This document shows, in pieces, positions 1 to 4,917 of a stretch of 6,930 nt of DNA. The stretch is from the NCBI GenBank assembly GCA_012798155.1, contig JAAZNR010000031.1:1-6930 (forward strand). The letters run 5' to 3'. Position 1 is the stretch's first letter, and every line of letters begins with the position of its first letter. The translations under genes and the position numbers were made by a program. Origin of the DNA: Thermogutta sp. (GTDB lineage: Bacteria; Planctomycetota; Planctomycetia; Pirellulales; Thermoguttaceae). The notes under the pieces are model-generated. The model had not been told where the DNA came from, made no database searches, and saw only the letters and a list, made by a program, of their open reading frames with translations.

Positions 1-804
1 ATGCAGAGCGGTTCGCTCGACCGCCGCGCGGACATCTACTCGTTGGGCTGTACCTTTTTCTTTGCCTTGACGGGGCGTGCCCCGTTCGCCGAGGGGACGG
101 TGGTCGAACGCATTCTGAAGCACCAGATGACGCCGCCGCCTCCCCTGCCGTCCTTGCGGCCGGATGTGCCGGAGGAATTGGCCCGGCTGTGCGATTGGAT
201 GCTGGCCAAATCGCCCGAGGATCGACCGGCGCACGCCGGATTGGTCGTCGAAGCCATCCGGCAATGGGAAGAAAGTCACTCGCAGCACTTGGTCCGAGCA
301 CGGTCCCTGGAGGATCTCGAGGCGGAAGGGGAACCGCAGCACAGGCCGGAATCACAAGGCCCGGAGACTTCACCCCACGGTGCCGCGGAGCCGGTCGCCC
401 CGAGTCCCTTCGAGATTCGAGCCGCCGCATCCTCCGCGACTCCGCCGGCCGGGGAATCGCCGGTGCCGGTCGAGGCTCGGCGGTCCTCTTTCGCCGTGAG
501 CGGCTCGAAGGGCGTCGCCGGTGCAGGCTCGTCGGTTACCGCGCGACCGAAACGAAAACCGCCGCTGGCCCTGATTGCGGGGGCGATCGTGCTGGCGGTC
601 GCGGGGGCCGTATTCTTGCTCCTGGGCACACGCCGCGGCGGCACTGCTCCCGCGGATTCTCAGCCGGCAGGATCGGTCGCCCCGAAACCAAGCGACTCTG
701 ACGCAGAGGAGACGGACGAGTTTCAACGAGGCATCGAAGAGTTCATGCGGCGGGAAAGGGCCAAGGCGGCGGCTGAATCCTCCCCCGCAAAACCCGGCGG
801 TTGA
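1..804 (+). CDS. Ser/Thr protein kinase, C-terminal fragment with one transmembrane helix
   Basis: This is the C-terminal part of a eukaryotic-type (Hanks) serine/threonine kinase; 267 residues are visible. The first ATG in the window is probably an internal methionine, because the frame opens in the stretch that normally follows the APE motif. Residues 7-16 read DRRADIYSLG, with the invariant subdomain IX Asp at D11, followed by the typical LTGRAPF. The subdomain XI Arg is R75 in SPEDRPAHA. The ATP-binding lobe and catalytic loop lie outside the window. A Pro/Ala/Glu-rich, low-complexity linker runs from about 92 to 180. A basic KRK (184-186) precedes a hydrophobic helix at 189-209, which suggests a cytoplasmic kinase domain. 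The last ~58 residues are charged, with no PASTA, WD40 or TPR repeat. The fragment fits planctomycete membrane-anchored signalling kinases; its substrate cannot be inferred. It ends in a convergent spacer facing araD. Confidence 0.88.
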   Translation: MQSGSLDRRADIYSLGCTFFFALTGRAPFAEGTVVERILKHQMTPPPPLPSLRPDVPEELARLCDWMLAKSPEDRPAHAGLVVEAIRQWEESHSQHLVRARSLEDLEAEGEPQHRPESQGPETSPHGAAEPVAPSPFEIRAAASSATPPAGESPVPVEARRSSFAVSGSKGVAGAGSSVTARPKRKPPLALIAGAIVLAVAGAVFLLLGTRRGGTAPADSQPAGSVAPKPSDSDAEETDEFQRGIEEFMRRERAKAAAESSPAKPGG

Positions 805-910
805 GGCCCCGGCGGGCGGGATCGTTCGCCTTGTAACAACCGGCGTGCCAGGGGTGGCAGCCGGCCGCCGATGTCGGCGCAACCGCCGCCGCAAGCATCA
901 GTACAAGCAT
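743..910 (-). CDS. doubtful 55-residue small ORF with signal-peptide-like N-terminus
   Basis: This minus-strand frame would encode 55 residues beginning MLVLMLAAAVAPTSAAG and then CHPWHAGCYK. The hydrophobic start and small residues near position 16 resemble a secretory signal peptide, and two cysteines follow. In its favour are this composition and its position in the spacer downstream of araD. Against it: no Shine-Dalgarno sequence precedes the ATG, the last 62 bases run antisense through the kinase coding region, and the C-terminal half is the Pro/Arg-rich sequence typical of chance frames in GC-rich DNA. A second in-frame ATG lies at 898. The start sits on a 12-base tandem repeat that makes the LMLV/LMLA pattern. 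More likely spurious than real. Confidence 0.15.
   Translation of the reverse strand: MLVLMLAAAVAPTSAAGCHPWHAGCYKANDPARRGLNRRVLRGRIQPPPWPFPAA
840..864. other. strong GC stem-loop downstream of the kinase gene
   Basis: CCGGC (840-844) pairs with GCCGG (860-864), and inside it TGCCA (846-850) pairs with TGGCA (855-859) around a GGGG loop. G845 is bulged. That gives 10 base pairs, starting 36 bases after the kinase stop codon. No T-run follows on either strand, so it is not a standard intrinsic terminator; it could stabilise a 3' end or act with Rho. No function is shown. Confidence 0.4.
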
Positions 911-915
911 CAGTA
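892..915. repeat. 12-base perfect tandem duplication
   Basis: The unit CAAGCATCAGTA occurs at 892-903 and again, without a gap, at 904-915. It lies in the convergent spacer between the kinase and araD. It may be a slippage product. On the minus strand it duplicates the start region of the doubtful small ORF. Confidence 0.75.
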
Positions 916-957
916 GTAGTCCGGAGGTTGCACTGCGAGCGGCTGCGGCGGACGGCG

Positions 958-980
958 GCGGGCACCCCGCTAATTTTATT
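958..980 (+). terminator. likely Rho-independent terminator of the kinase gene
   Basis: GCGGG (958-962) and CCCGC (966-970) form a five-pair GC stem with a CAC loop, followed directly by TAATTTTATT (971-980), which is seven T in ten in an otherwise GC-rich spacer. G957 and T971 could add a G-U pair. Orientation fits transcription from the kinase gene, whose stop is 154 bases upstream. The stem is short, so the call is moderate. Confidence 0.5.
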
Positions 981-1068
981 GCGCAGGATTGCCGAAACCG
1001 GGTTGCCGATCTTACGCAGACTCATAAAGCTGCGTACCCCAGTTTGACCAGCTTCTTATCTTGCGCAG
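977..1068. repeat. three direct copies of a TCTTRCGCAG-like decamer plus one inverted copy
   Basis: TATTGCGCAG (977-986), TCTTACGCAG (1010-1019) and TCTTGCGCAG (1059-1068) are near-identical and in the same orientation. The middle copy also has an inverted partner: TACGCAG (1013-1019) pairs perfectly with CTGCGTA (1030-1036) across a 10-base loop. The block ends five bases before the araD stop codon. It could be a 3'-end structure of the araBD mRNA, protein-binding sites, or chance. The hairpin is not followed by a U-tract in the araD direction. Confidence 0.4.
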
Positions 1069-1073
1069 TAAAT

Positions 1074-1766
1074 CTAATTGCCCGATCGCGTCACGGTGGA
1101 CGGCGCGCGCGGGGGTACGATTTGACCGTATCCGTGGTGGTAGCGATCGTACCATTTCCGTGCCTCGTCGGGCGGAATGGCCAGCGGCCCGCCCAACTGC
1201 GCGGCCAGAAAGGCCTTTTTCGCCACGTCCTCCAAGACGATCGCCAGCTTGACGGAATCGAGCGCCGTCGGTCCCCAGGTGAACGCCCCGTGATTAGCCA
1301 GCAGGATGGCGGGGGCACGATTGCGGTATCGGATGATGGCCTGGCCGATATTGTTTCCGTCGTTGTCCACGTAGGGGGCACAGGGAATCTCGGCTCCGAA
1401 GTGATCGGCAATCGGCGTGAGACAGAGCGGGATGGCTCGCCCCGCCGCCGCCCAGCCCGTGGCATACGTGCTGTGCGTGTGCGTGATCCCTTGGACCCCC
1501 GGCAGATTCCTGTAGAGGTGGAGATGATGCGGCAGATCCACGCTGGGACGCATGCGGGAATCGAGGACCTTACCGGTGATCAATTCCACCGCCACCATAT
1601 CGTCGGGGGTCAATATCTCGTAATCGACCCCCGACGGTTTGATGATTAACCGCCCGCTCTCGCGGTCCAGCCCGCTCACGTTTCCCGAGTGAAGACACAC
1701 CAATCCGTGCTGGGCGAGGAGCTTGTTCGCCCAACAGACCTGTTCGCGCAGTTCCTTCAAGTCCAT
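1074..1766 (-). CDS. araD: L-ribulose-5-phosphate 4-epimerase (class II aldolase family)
   Basis: This gene encodes 230 residues, essentially the length of Escherichia coli AraD. The enzyme is cytosolic and zinc-dependent; it epimerises L-ribulose 5-phosphate to D-xylulose 5-phosphate, the last step of L-arabinose catabolism. Visible landmarks are SGNVS (27-31) and KPSG (43-46) for phosphate binding, RPSVD (73-77), metal ligands H96 and H98 in THTHSTYAT, H159 in LLANHG, the likely catalytic D121 in PIADHFG, and Y213 in HGYGQ near the C-terminus. Having both the Asp and the Tyr favours epimerase over fuculose aldolase. The start is set by AAAGGAA six bases upstream (1779-1773). A longer in-frame extension upstream would run antisense-free across the end of araB and is not credible. 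It follows araB by 131 bases on the same strand, so it probably belongs to the same operon. Confidence 0.93.
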   Translation of the reverse strand: MDLKELREQVCWANKLLAQHGLVCLHSGNVSGLDRESGRLIIKPSGVDYEILTPDDMVAVELITGKVLDSRMRPSVDLPHHLHLYRNLPGVQGITHTHSTYATGWAAAGRAIPLCLTPIADHFGAEIPCAPYVDNDGNNIGQAIIRYRNRAPAILLANHGAFTWGPTALDSVKLAIVLEDVAKKAFLAAQLGGPLAIPPDEARKWYDRYHHGYGQIVPPRAPSTVTRSGN

Positions 1767-1804
1767 TGCCGTTTCCTTTGTGGGAGGCCGGCTCGGGGCG
1801 GAAT

Positions 1805-1859
1805 TTTCGGTTCGAAAGGACAATGACGCCGGGTTCGAACCGGCCGGCCTGATCATTCC
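1805..1859 (-). other. foldable araB-araD intercistronic segment with a T-arm-like hairpin
   Basis: In the araBD transcript, GCCGG and CCGGC (1844-1840 and 1832-1828) enclose the seven-base loop TTCGAAC, the exact shape of a tRNA T-arm. An outer stem pairs AATGAT (1857-1852) with GTCATT (1827-1822), one G-U pair included, and GG/CC (1859-1858 with 1819-1818) can extend it. A second hairpin, TTTCG-AAC-CGAAA (1817-1805), follows immediately. Together they fill much of the 131-base gap and end about 25 bases before the araD ribosome-binding site. No D-arm or anticodon arm exists, so it is not a tRNA gene. Possible roles are differential mRNA stability or translation control. Confidence 0.5.
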
Positions 1860-1897
1860 GCGCCCGGGGCGACTCAACCATTTTACGCCCGGAGAGC

Positions 1898-3598
1898 CTA
1901 TTTTTCCCCGCGAACCCGTTTGCGGACGGCGATCAGCCGCTTCATCACGTCGTACAACTCGATCTGAACGTTCGGCAACCCGAAGGCATCGTGCAGCCGG
2001 CGATAGAGTTGATACAGCTCGGCGTAGGTCTCCGCCGCGGCTTTGCGAGGCCGAAAAACGGCGGCCTTGGTGCCGGTCATGCGTTGCTGAGCCTGTTCCA
2101 CGGATTTGTAGACTCCGCCCACTACGGCGCCGAACACGGCGGCGCCCAGGGCGCAGGTCTGCGATGCCCGGCTGAGCTTCATGGGGCGATTGCAGACGTC
2201 GGCGTAGATTTGCATCACGAAGGGGTTCTTCTCCGCGATGCCGCCGCAGTTCACCACCTCCTTGACCGCCACGCCGTATTCCTCGAACCGCTGGATGATG
2301 GTCAAGGCCCCGAAGGCCGTGGCTTCCACGAGGGCACGATAGATCTCGGGAGCGGTGGTGGCCAGCGTCTGCCCGACCAGAAGCCCCGTCAAGAGCGGAT
2401 CGACCAGGATCGTGCGGTTGCCGTTGTTCCAATCCAAGGCCAACAGCCCGCTTTCGCCGGGCTTGAGCGTTTCGGCTTGCCGCGTCAGGTTGGCGTGCGG
2501 GTCCCCCTTGGCCGAGTAGGCCGCGGGCGTCAAGTGCTGCACGAACCAATGAAAGATATCCCCCACCGCGGATTGGCCGGCCTCCAAGCCGTACATGCCG
2601 GGCACGATGGAATGGGGAACGATGCCGCAAAGTCCCGGGATGTCGGGCAGGTCCTGGTCCAAAGGCACGACCATCATGTCGCAGGTACTGGTGCCGATGA
2701 TCTTGACCAACGTGCCCGGCTTGATCCCCGCGCCCACGGCACCCATGTGAGCATCGAACGCCCCCACCGCGACCGGAATCCCCGCCGGCAGGCCGACCCT
2801 CTTGGCCACGGCGGGATCGAGTCGTCCTGCCTCGCGGTCGGAGGGGATCGCGCGATCGGCGTATCGCCTACGGACTTTGACCAACTCGGGGTCCAGCGCG
2901 GCCAGGAACTCTTCGCTCGGTAGGCCGCCCCAAGATTCGTGGTACATGGCCTTGTGCCCCGCCGCGCAGATCGAGCGCGGCATGGTCTCGGGCTTGAGGT
3001 TTCCGGTAATGAAACCGGGCACGAAGTCCGCCAACTCCACCCAGGCATAAGCCGCTTGGAAGACCTTGGGATGCGCGCGGCGGCAGTGCAGAATCTTGGA
3101 CCAGAACCACTCCGAGCTGTAGGTCCCGCCGCACTTGGCCAGATAGGGCAGCCCCATCGCCCGGGCTTTTTCGGTGATCTCGATCGCCTCTTGGAAGGAA
3201 GTATGATCCTTCCACAACCAGGCCTGGGCGGCCGGATGATGCTGAAATTGCTTTTTGAAGGCCAGCGGCAGGCCGGCCTGATCCACCGGCAGCGGCGTGG
3301 AACCGGTGGTGTCGATTCCGATTCCCACCACGTTCTCCGCGCGGAACCCGACCTCTCGCGGCACGGCACGGATCGCGCCGCGCACCGAGCGATAGAATCC
3401 CTCCACGTAGTCGGCCGGGTTTTGCCGCGCGAGATTGGGGTTCTTCGGATCGAGGATCACTCCGTGATCGCCGCTCGGGTACGGAAAGACGGACGCGGCC
3501 GCCTCCGAGCCGTCGGCGACGTCCACGACGACCGCGCGGACGCTGTTGGTGCCGTAATCCACGCCGATGGCGAACCGGCGCTCTCCCCGCTTGGCCAT
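1898..3598 (-). CDS. araB: ribulokinase (FGGY carbohydrate kinase family)
   Basis: This gene encodes 566 residues, the same length as Escherichia coli AraB. The enzyme is cytosolic and uses ATP to phosphorylate L-ribulose at O5, producing the substrate of the neighbouring AraD. The N-terminal FGGY domain opens with the phosphate motif IGVDYGTNSVRAVVVD (11-26). It continues with IDTTGST (95-101) and WLWKDHT (128-134). The likely catalytic base is D282 in GAFDAHMG. The C-terminal ATPase-fold domain contains IGTSTCDM (301-308), LDWNNGNR (388-395) and the adenosine motif CGGIAEKNPF (451-460). The start at 3598 is fixed by AAGGAG six bases upstream; a longer frame to 3715 adds 39 residues that do not resemble a kinase N-terminus and crosses palindromic DNA. 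It is the first gene of an araBD unit read leftward. No isomerase gene (araA) adjoins it. Confidence 0.95.
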   Translation of the reverse strand: MAKRGERRFAIGVDYGTNSVRAVVVDVADGSEAAASVFPYPSGDHGVILDPKNPNLARQNPADYVEGFYRSVRGAIRAVPREVGFRAENVVGIGIDTTGSTPLPVDQAGLPLAFKKQFQHHPAAQAWLWKDHTSFQEAIEITEKARAMGLPYLAKCGGTYSSEWFWSKILHCRRAHPKVFQAAYAWVELADFVPGFITGNLKPETMPRSICAAGHKAMYHESWGGLPSEEFLAALDPELVKVRRRYADRAIPSDREAGRLDPAVAKRVGLPAGIPVAVGAFDAHMGAVGAGIKPGTLVKIIGTSTCDMMVVPLDQDLPDIPGLCGIVPHSIVPGMYGLEAGQSAVGDIFHWFVQHLTPAAYSAKGDPHANLTRQAETLKPGESGLLALDWNNGNRTILVDPLLTGLLVGQTLATTAPEIYRALVEATAFGALTIIQRFEEYGVAVKEVVNCGGIAEKNPFVMQIYADVCNRPMKLSRASQTCALGAAVFGAVVGGVYKSVEQAQQRMTGTKAAVFRPRKAAAETYAELYQLYRRLHDAFGLPNVQIELYDVMKRLIAVRKRVRGEK

Positions 3599-3604
3599 GA
3601 TAGA

Positions 3605-3610
3605 CTCCTT
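3605..3610 (-). promoter_or_regulatory. Shine-Dalgarno site that sets the araB start
   Basis: On the minus strand this reads AAGGAG, six bases before the ATG at 3598. It decides between this start and the 39-residue longer frame that opens at 3715. Confidence 0.85.
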
Positions 3611-3659
3611 GCTTGGCTTCTCACCGACTTGCAAAGAAAAGCGACTTCCCCGCACGCGC

Positions 3660-3677
3660 GAACGCCAAGGGGCGTTC
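3660..3677. promoter_or_regulatory. perfect inverted repeat upstream of araB (first of an abutting pair)
   Basis: GAACGCC (3660-3666), AAGG and GGCGTTC (3671-3677) form a seven-pair perfect stem with a four-base loop, 62 to 79 bases upstream of the araB ATG. It could be an operator or a hairpin in the 5' leader of the araBD transcript. Orientation and function cannot be decided from sequence. Confidence 0.5.
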
Positions 3678-3694
3678 TTCCTTTCCGAAAGGAA
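3678..3694. promoter_or_regulatory. 17-base odd-centred perfect palindrome upstream of araB, candidate operator
   Basis: TTCCTTTC, a central C, and GAAAGGAA are perfectly symmetric (8 bases each side). The element directly abuts the inverted repeat at 3660-3677. Its size and symmetry resemble operators of dimeric regulators such as LacI, GntR or AraR types, but the sequence matches no operator consensus I know. As RNA it would also fold into a tight seven-pair hairpin. No recognisable -35/-10 pair was found nearby on the minus strand. Confidence 0.5.
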
Positions 3695-3868
3695 AAGGTC
3701 TCGCCCGCCGGCCACGGAACATGATCCGGGTGCAATTCCGAAGTCCCAGGCTAGCGTCTTCAGCGACCGCCGACAAGATGCGGGTCAACGCGGCGATGTC
3801 TCGATCCATAGGCCGACCGATCGATCCGCGCCGGCGGCTGGGGTATGGAGCCGTTTAGATTGATCTCG

Positions 3869-3888
3869 GCCACGACGGAGCGTGGCCC
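3869..3888. repeat. perfect 7-pair hairpin, REP-like
   Basis: GGCCACG (3869-3875) and CGTGGCC (3882-3888) flank the loop ACGGAG. It sits immediately before the first copy of the 22-base repeat and is followed by a 12-base GC palindrome, CGCGCCGGCGCG (3895-3906). This clustering suggests a composite intergenic repeat rather than a terminator; no T-run follows. Confidence 0.55.
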
Positions 3889-3906
3889 TCCCTCGCGCCG
3901 GGCGCG

Positions 3907-3928
3907 TGGGGTCGTAGCGTAGCGAAGC
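3907..3928. repeat. 22-base intergenic repeat, copy A
   Basis: The copy shares all 22 bases with 3979-4000, 72 bases downstream; the core is GTCGTAGCGTAGCGAAGC. CTCGCGCCGG also precedes both copies. In this copy the right-hand bases that would pair with the GGGG arm are replaced by ATCATTC, so the surrounding hairpin cannot form. Confidence 0.7.
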
Positions 3929-3972
3929 ATCATTCAACCGCTCGCTAGACAATTTCAATCCAACTCGCGCCG

Positions 3973-4012
3973 GGTGGCTGGGGTCGTAGCGTAGCGAAGC
4001 CCCCAGCCCACC
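3973..4012. repeat. 22-base intergenic repeat, copy B, inside an intact hairpin
   Basis: The 22-base unit at 3979-4000 is flanked by pairing arms: GGCTGGGG (3976-3983) with CCCCAGCC (4001-4008). After a bulged C4009, GGT (3973-3975) pairs with ACC (4010-4012). The loop holds two GTAGC units and GAAGC. The form resembles palindromic REP/BIME-type elements, with copy A as a decayed relative. Members elsewhere in the genome cannot be seen from this window. Confidence 0.65.
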
Positions 4013-4082
4013 AGCCGCCCGTCTTGGCGGGGTCTCCACGACCGATAGGAGTTCAGATGTTGCAACGCAAACGGCTCCCCGG

Positions 4083-4128
4083 CGAATGGAACGTGTTACC
4101 CACGAATGGGGTGTTACCCACGAATGGG
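4083..4128. repeat. 18-base tandem repeat, two perfect copies and one degenerate
   Basis: GTGTTACCCACGAATGGG occurs at 4093-4110 and 4111-4128 with no gap. CGAATGG at 4083-4089 before the first copy looks like the end of a decayed third unit. Each unit contains CCCA-CGAA-TGGG, a four-pair mini-hairpin. It lies about 230 bases upstream of the rightward operon. Confidence 0.8.
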
Positions 4129-4359
4129 GCGAGTTGCCAGGGGCATCGCCGTCCCTTACCATCGTTCTTTGCGGCGGCGCGCGCACGGGCTGCAATGGAA
4201 ACGGCCGAACCGTGCTCGCGGGCCTGCGATCCGGAACACCCCGGTCGCCGGCTCTCGCGGACCGAGCTGAACGTGCTCACGCGACTCGCAGCCCCTAGAA
4301 TACCCTTGCAGCGAAACAATCGAAATATCGAAACATCCGGCATATAAGGGACTATTTCG

Positions 4360-4866
4360 ATGAATACATCCCCGAACGAACACTCCGTCGAGGGCGACTT
4401 GCGGCGGCACTTGTACGACTCCTACAAGAATCGCGCCCTGATCTATTGGCATCTGTTCGAGGAGTTGTCGGCCGAATTGGGAGCCGAACGAGCCGAAGAG
4501 ATCATGAAGCGGGCGATCCGGCGCCGCGGTGAAGAGGTAGGCCGAAAATTTCGCCCTTACGCCCCCAAGGATATCGACGGCCTGAAGGCGGCGTTTTTGG
4601 GGGGCATCCCCGACGAAGGCCGCATGTTCCAACCGGAGGTCCTGCACAGCTCGGCCGAGGGTTTGGACGTCTATTTCCGCCGCTGCCCATTGCGGGAGGC
4701 GTGGCAAGAGGCCGGGTTGTCCGATGATTTGGCGGCGACGCTCTGCCGCATCGCGGCCGAGGTGGATTACGGCACGTTCGAAGCCGCCGGCTTCCGATTT
4801 CGAGCCGATACCTGGCAACCCGGCGAGGACGGATGCTGTTGCCTGCACATCCGTCCCGGAGCATGA
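4360..4866 (+). CDS. L-2-amino-thiazoline-4-carboxylate hydrolase-family protein
   Basis: This gene encodes 168 residues that resemble the ATC hydrolase family, named after an enzyme that opens the thiazoline ring of L-2-amino-thiazoline-4-carboxylate on the route to L-cysteine. The assignment rests on overall pattern: an N-terminal helical half with YWHLFEEL (29-36) and a GLKAAFLGG region (74-82), then RRCPLREAW (107-115), C129, D136 near DYGTFEAAGF, T151, and a terminal G-x3-CCCLHI (155-164). The conserved Cys in CPL and the Cys cluster at 159-161 are candidate catalytic or metal-binding residues. No signal peptide or membrane segment is visible, so it should be cytosolic. AAGGGA lies eight bases before the ATG. 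It is the first gene of a rightward group, 51 bases ahead of the phosphoribosyltransferase. Most members of this family are uncharacterised, so the true substrate is uncertain. Confidence 0.7.
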   Translation: MNTSPNEHSVEGDLRRHLYDSYKNRALIYWHLFEELSAELGAERAEEIMKRAIRRRGEEVGRKFRPYAPKDIDGLKAAFLGGIPDEGRMFQPEVLHSSAEGLDVYFRRCPLREAWQEAGLSDDLAATLCRIAAEVDYGTFEAAGFRFRADTWQPGEDGCCCLHIRPGA

Positions 4867-4917
4867 GGCCGGCCCGAGACCACGACCGAACCATCACCGA
4901 GGGGGGGAGATCATCAC

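Larger units (their letters stand above)
3725..4345. other. gene-free divergent spacer containing repeats
   Basis: No credible gene is present on either strand between the araB upstream elements and the 4360 gene. Open frames here are Arg/Pro/Ser-rich, lack ribosome-binding sites and translate the repeats, giving strings such as HSWVTPHSWVT. The stretch holds a hairpin (3869-3888), two copies of a 22-base repeat, and a tandem 18-base repeat. The last 45 bases before the 4360 gene are clearly AT-richer than the surroundings, and a promoter for the rightward operon probably lies there. I could not identify a convincing -35/-10 pair. Confidence 0.6.

Noticed and set aside
1818..1897. Possible tRNA gene in the araB-araD gap
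   Set aside because: Only a T-arm-like hairpin fits. No D-stem or anticodon stem pairs, and the distance from any acceptor-like 5' strand is too short.
1767..2630. Long in-frame upstream extension of araD to an ATG at 2630
   Set aside because: It runs through araB in another frame of the same strand, is Arg/Gly-rich, and the AraD protein is complete from 1766 with a good ribosome-binding site.
3599..3715. 39-residue N-terminal extension of araB to an ATG at 3715
   Set aside because: The ATG at 3598 has an ideal AAGGAG site and gives the standard 566-residue protein starting just before the kinase phosphate motif. The extension crosses two palindromes and has no kinase-like sequence.
4083..4128. 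CRISPR array
   Set aside because: The 18-base units are directly adjacent with no spacers, and no cas gene is present.
3785..4195. Open frames across the divergent spacer on both strands
   Set aside because: They only translate the repeats and GC-rich spacer, lack ribosome-binding sites and resemble no family.
4306..4348. Promoter for the rightward operon made of TTGCAG and TATAAG
   Set aside because: The two boxes are 31 bases apart and the second is only 12 bases before the ATG, so they cannot form a standard promoter.
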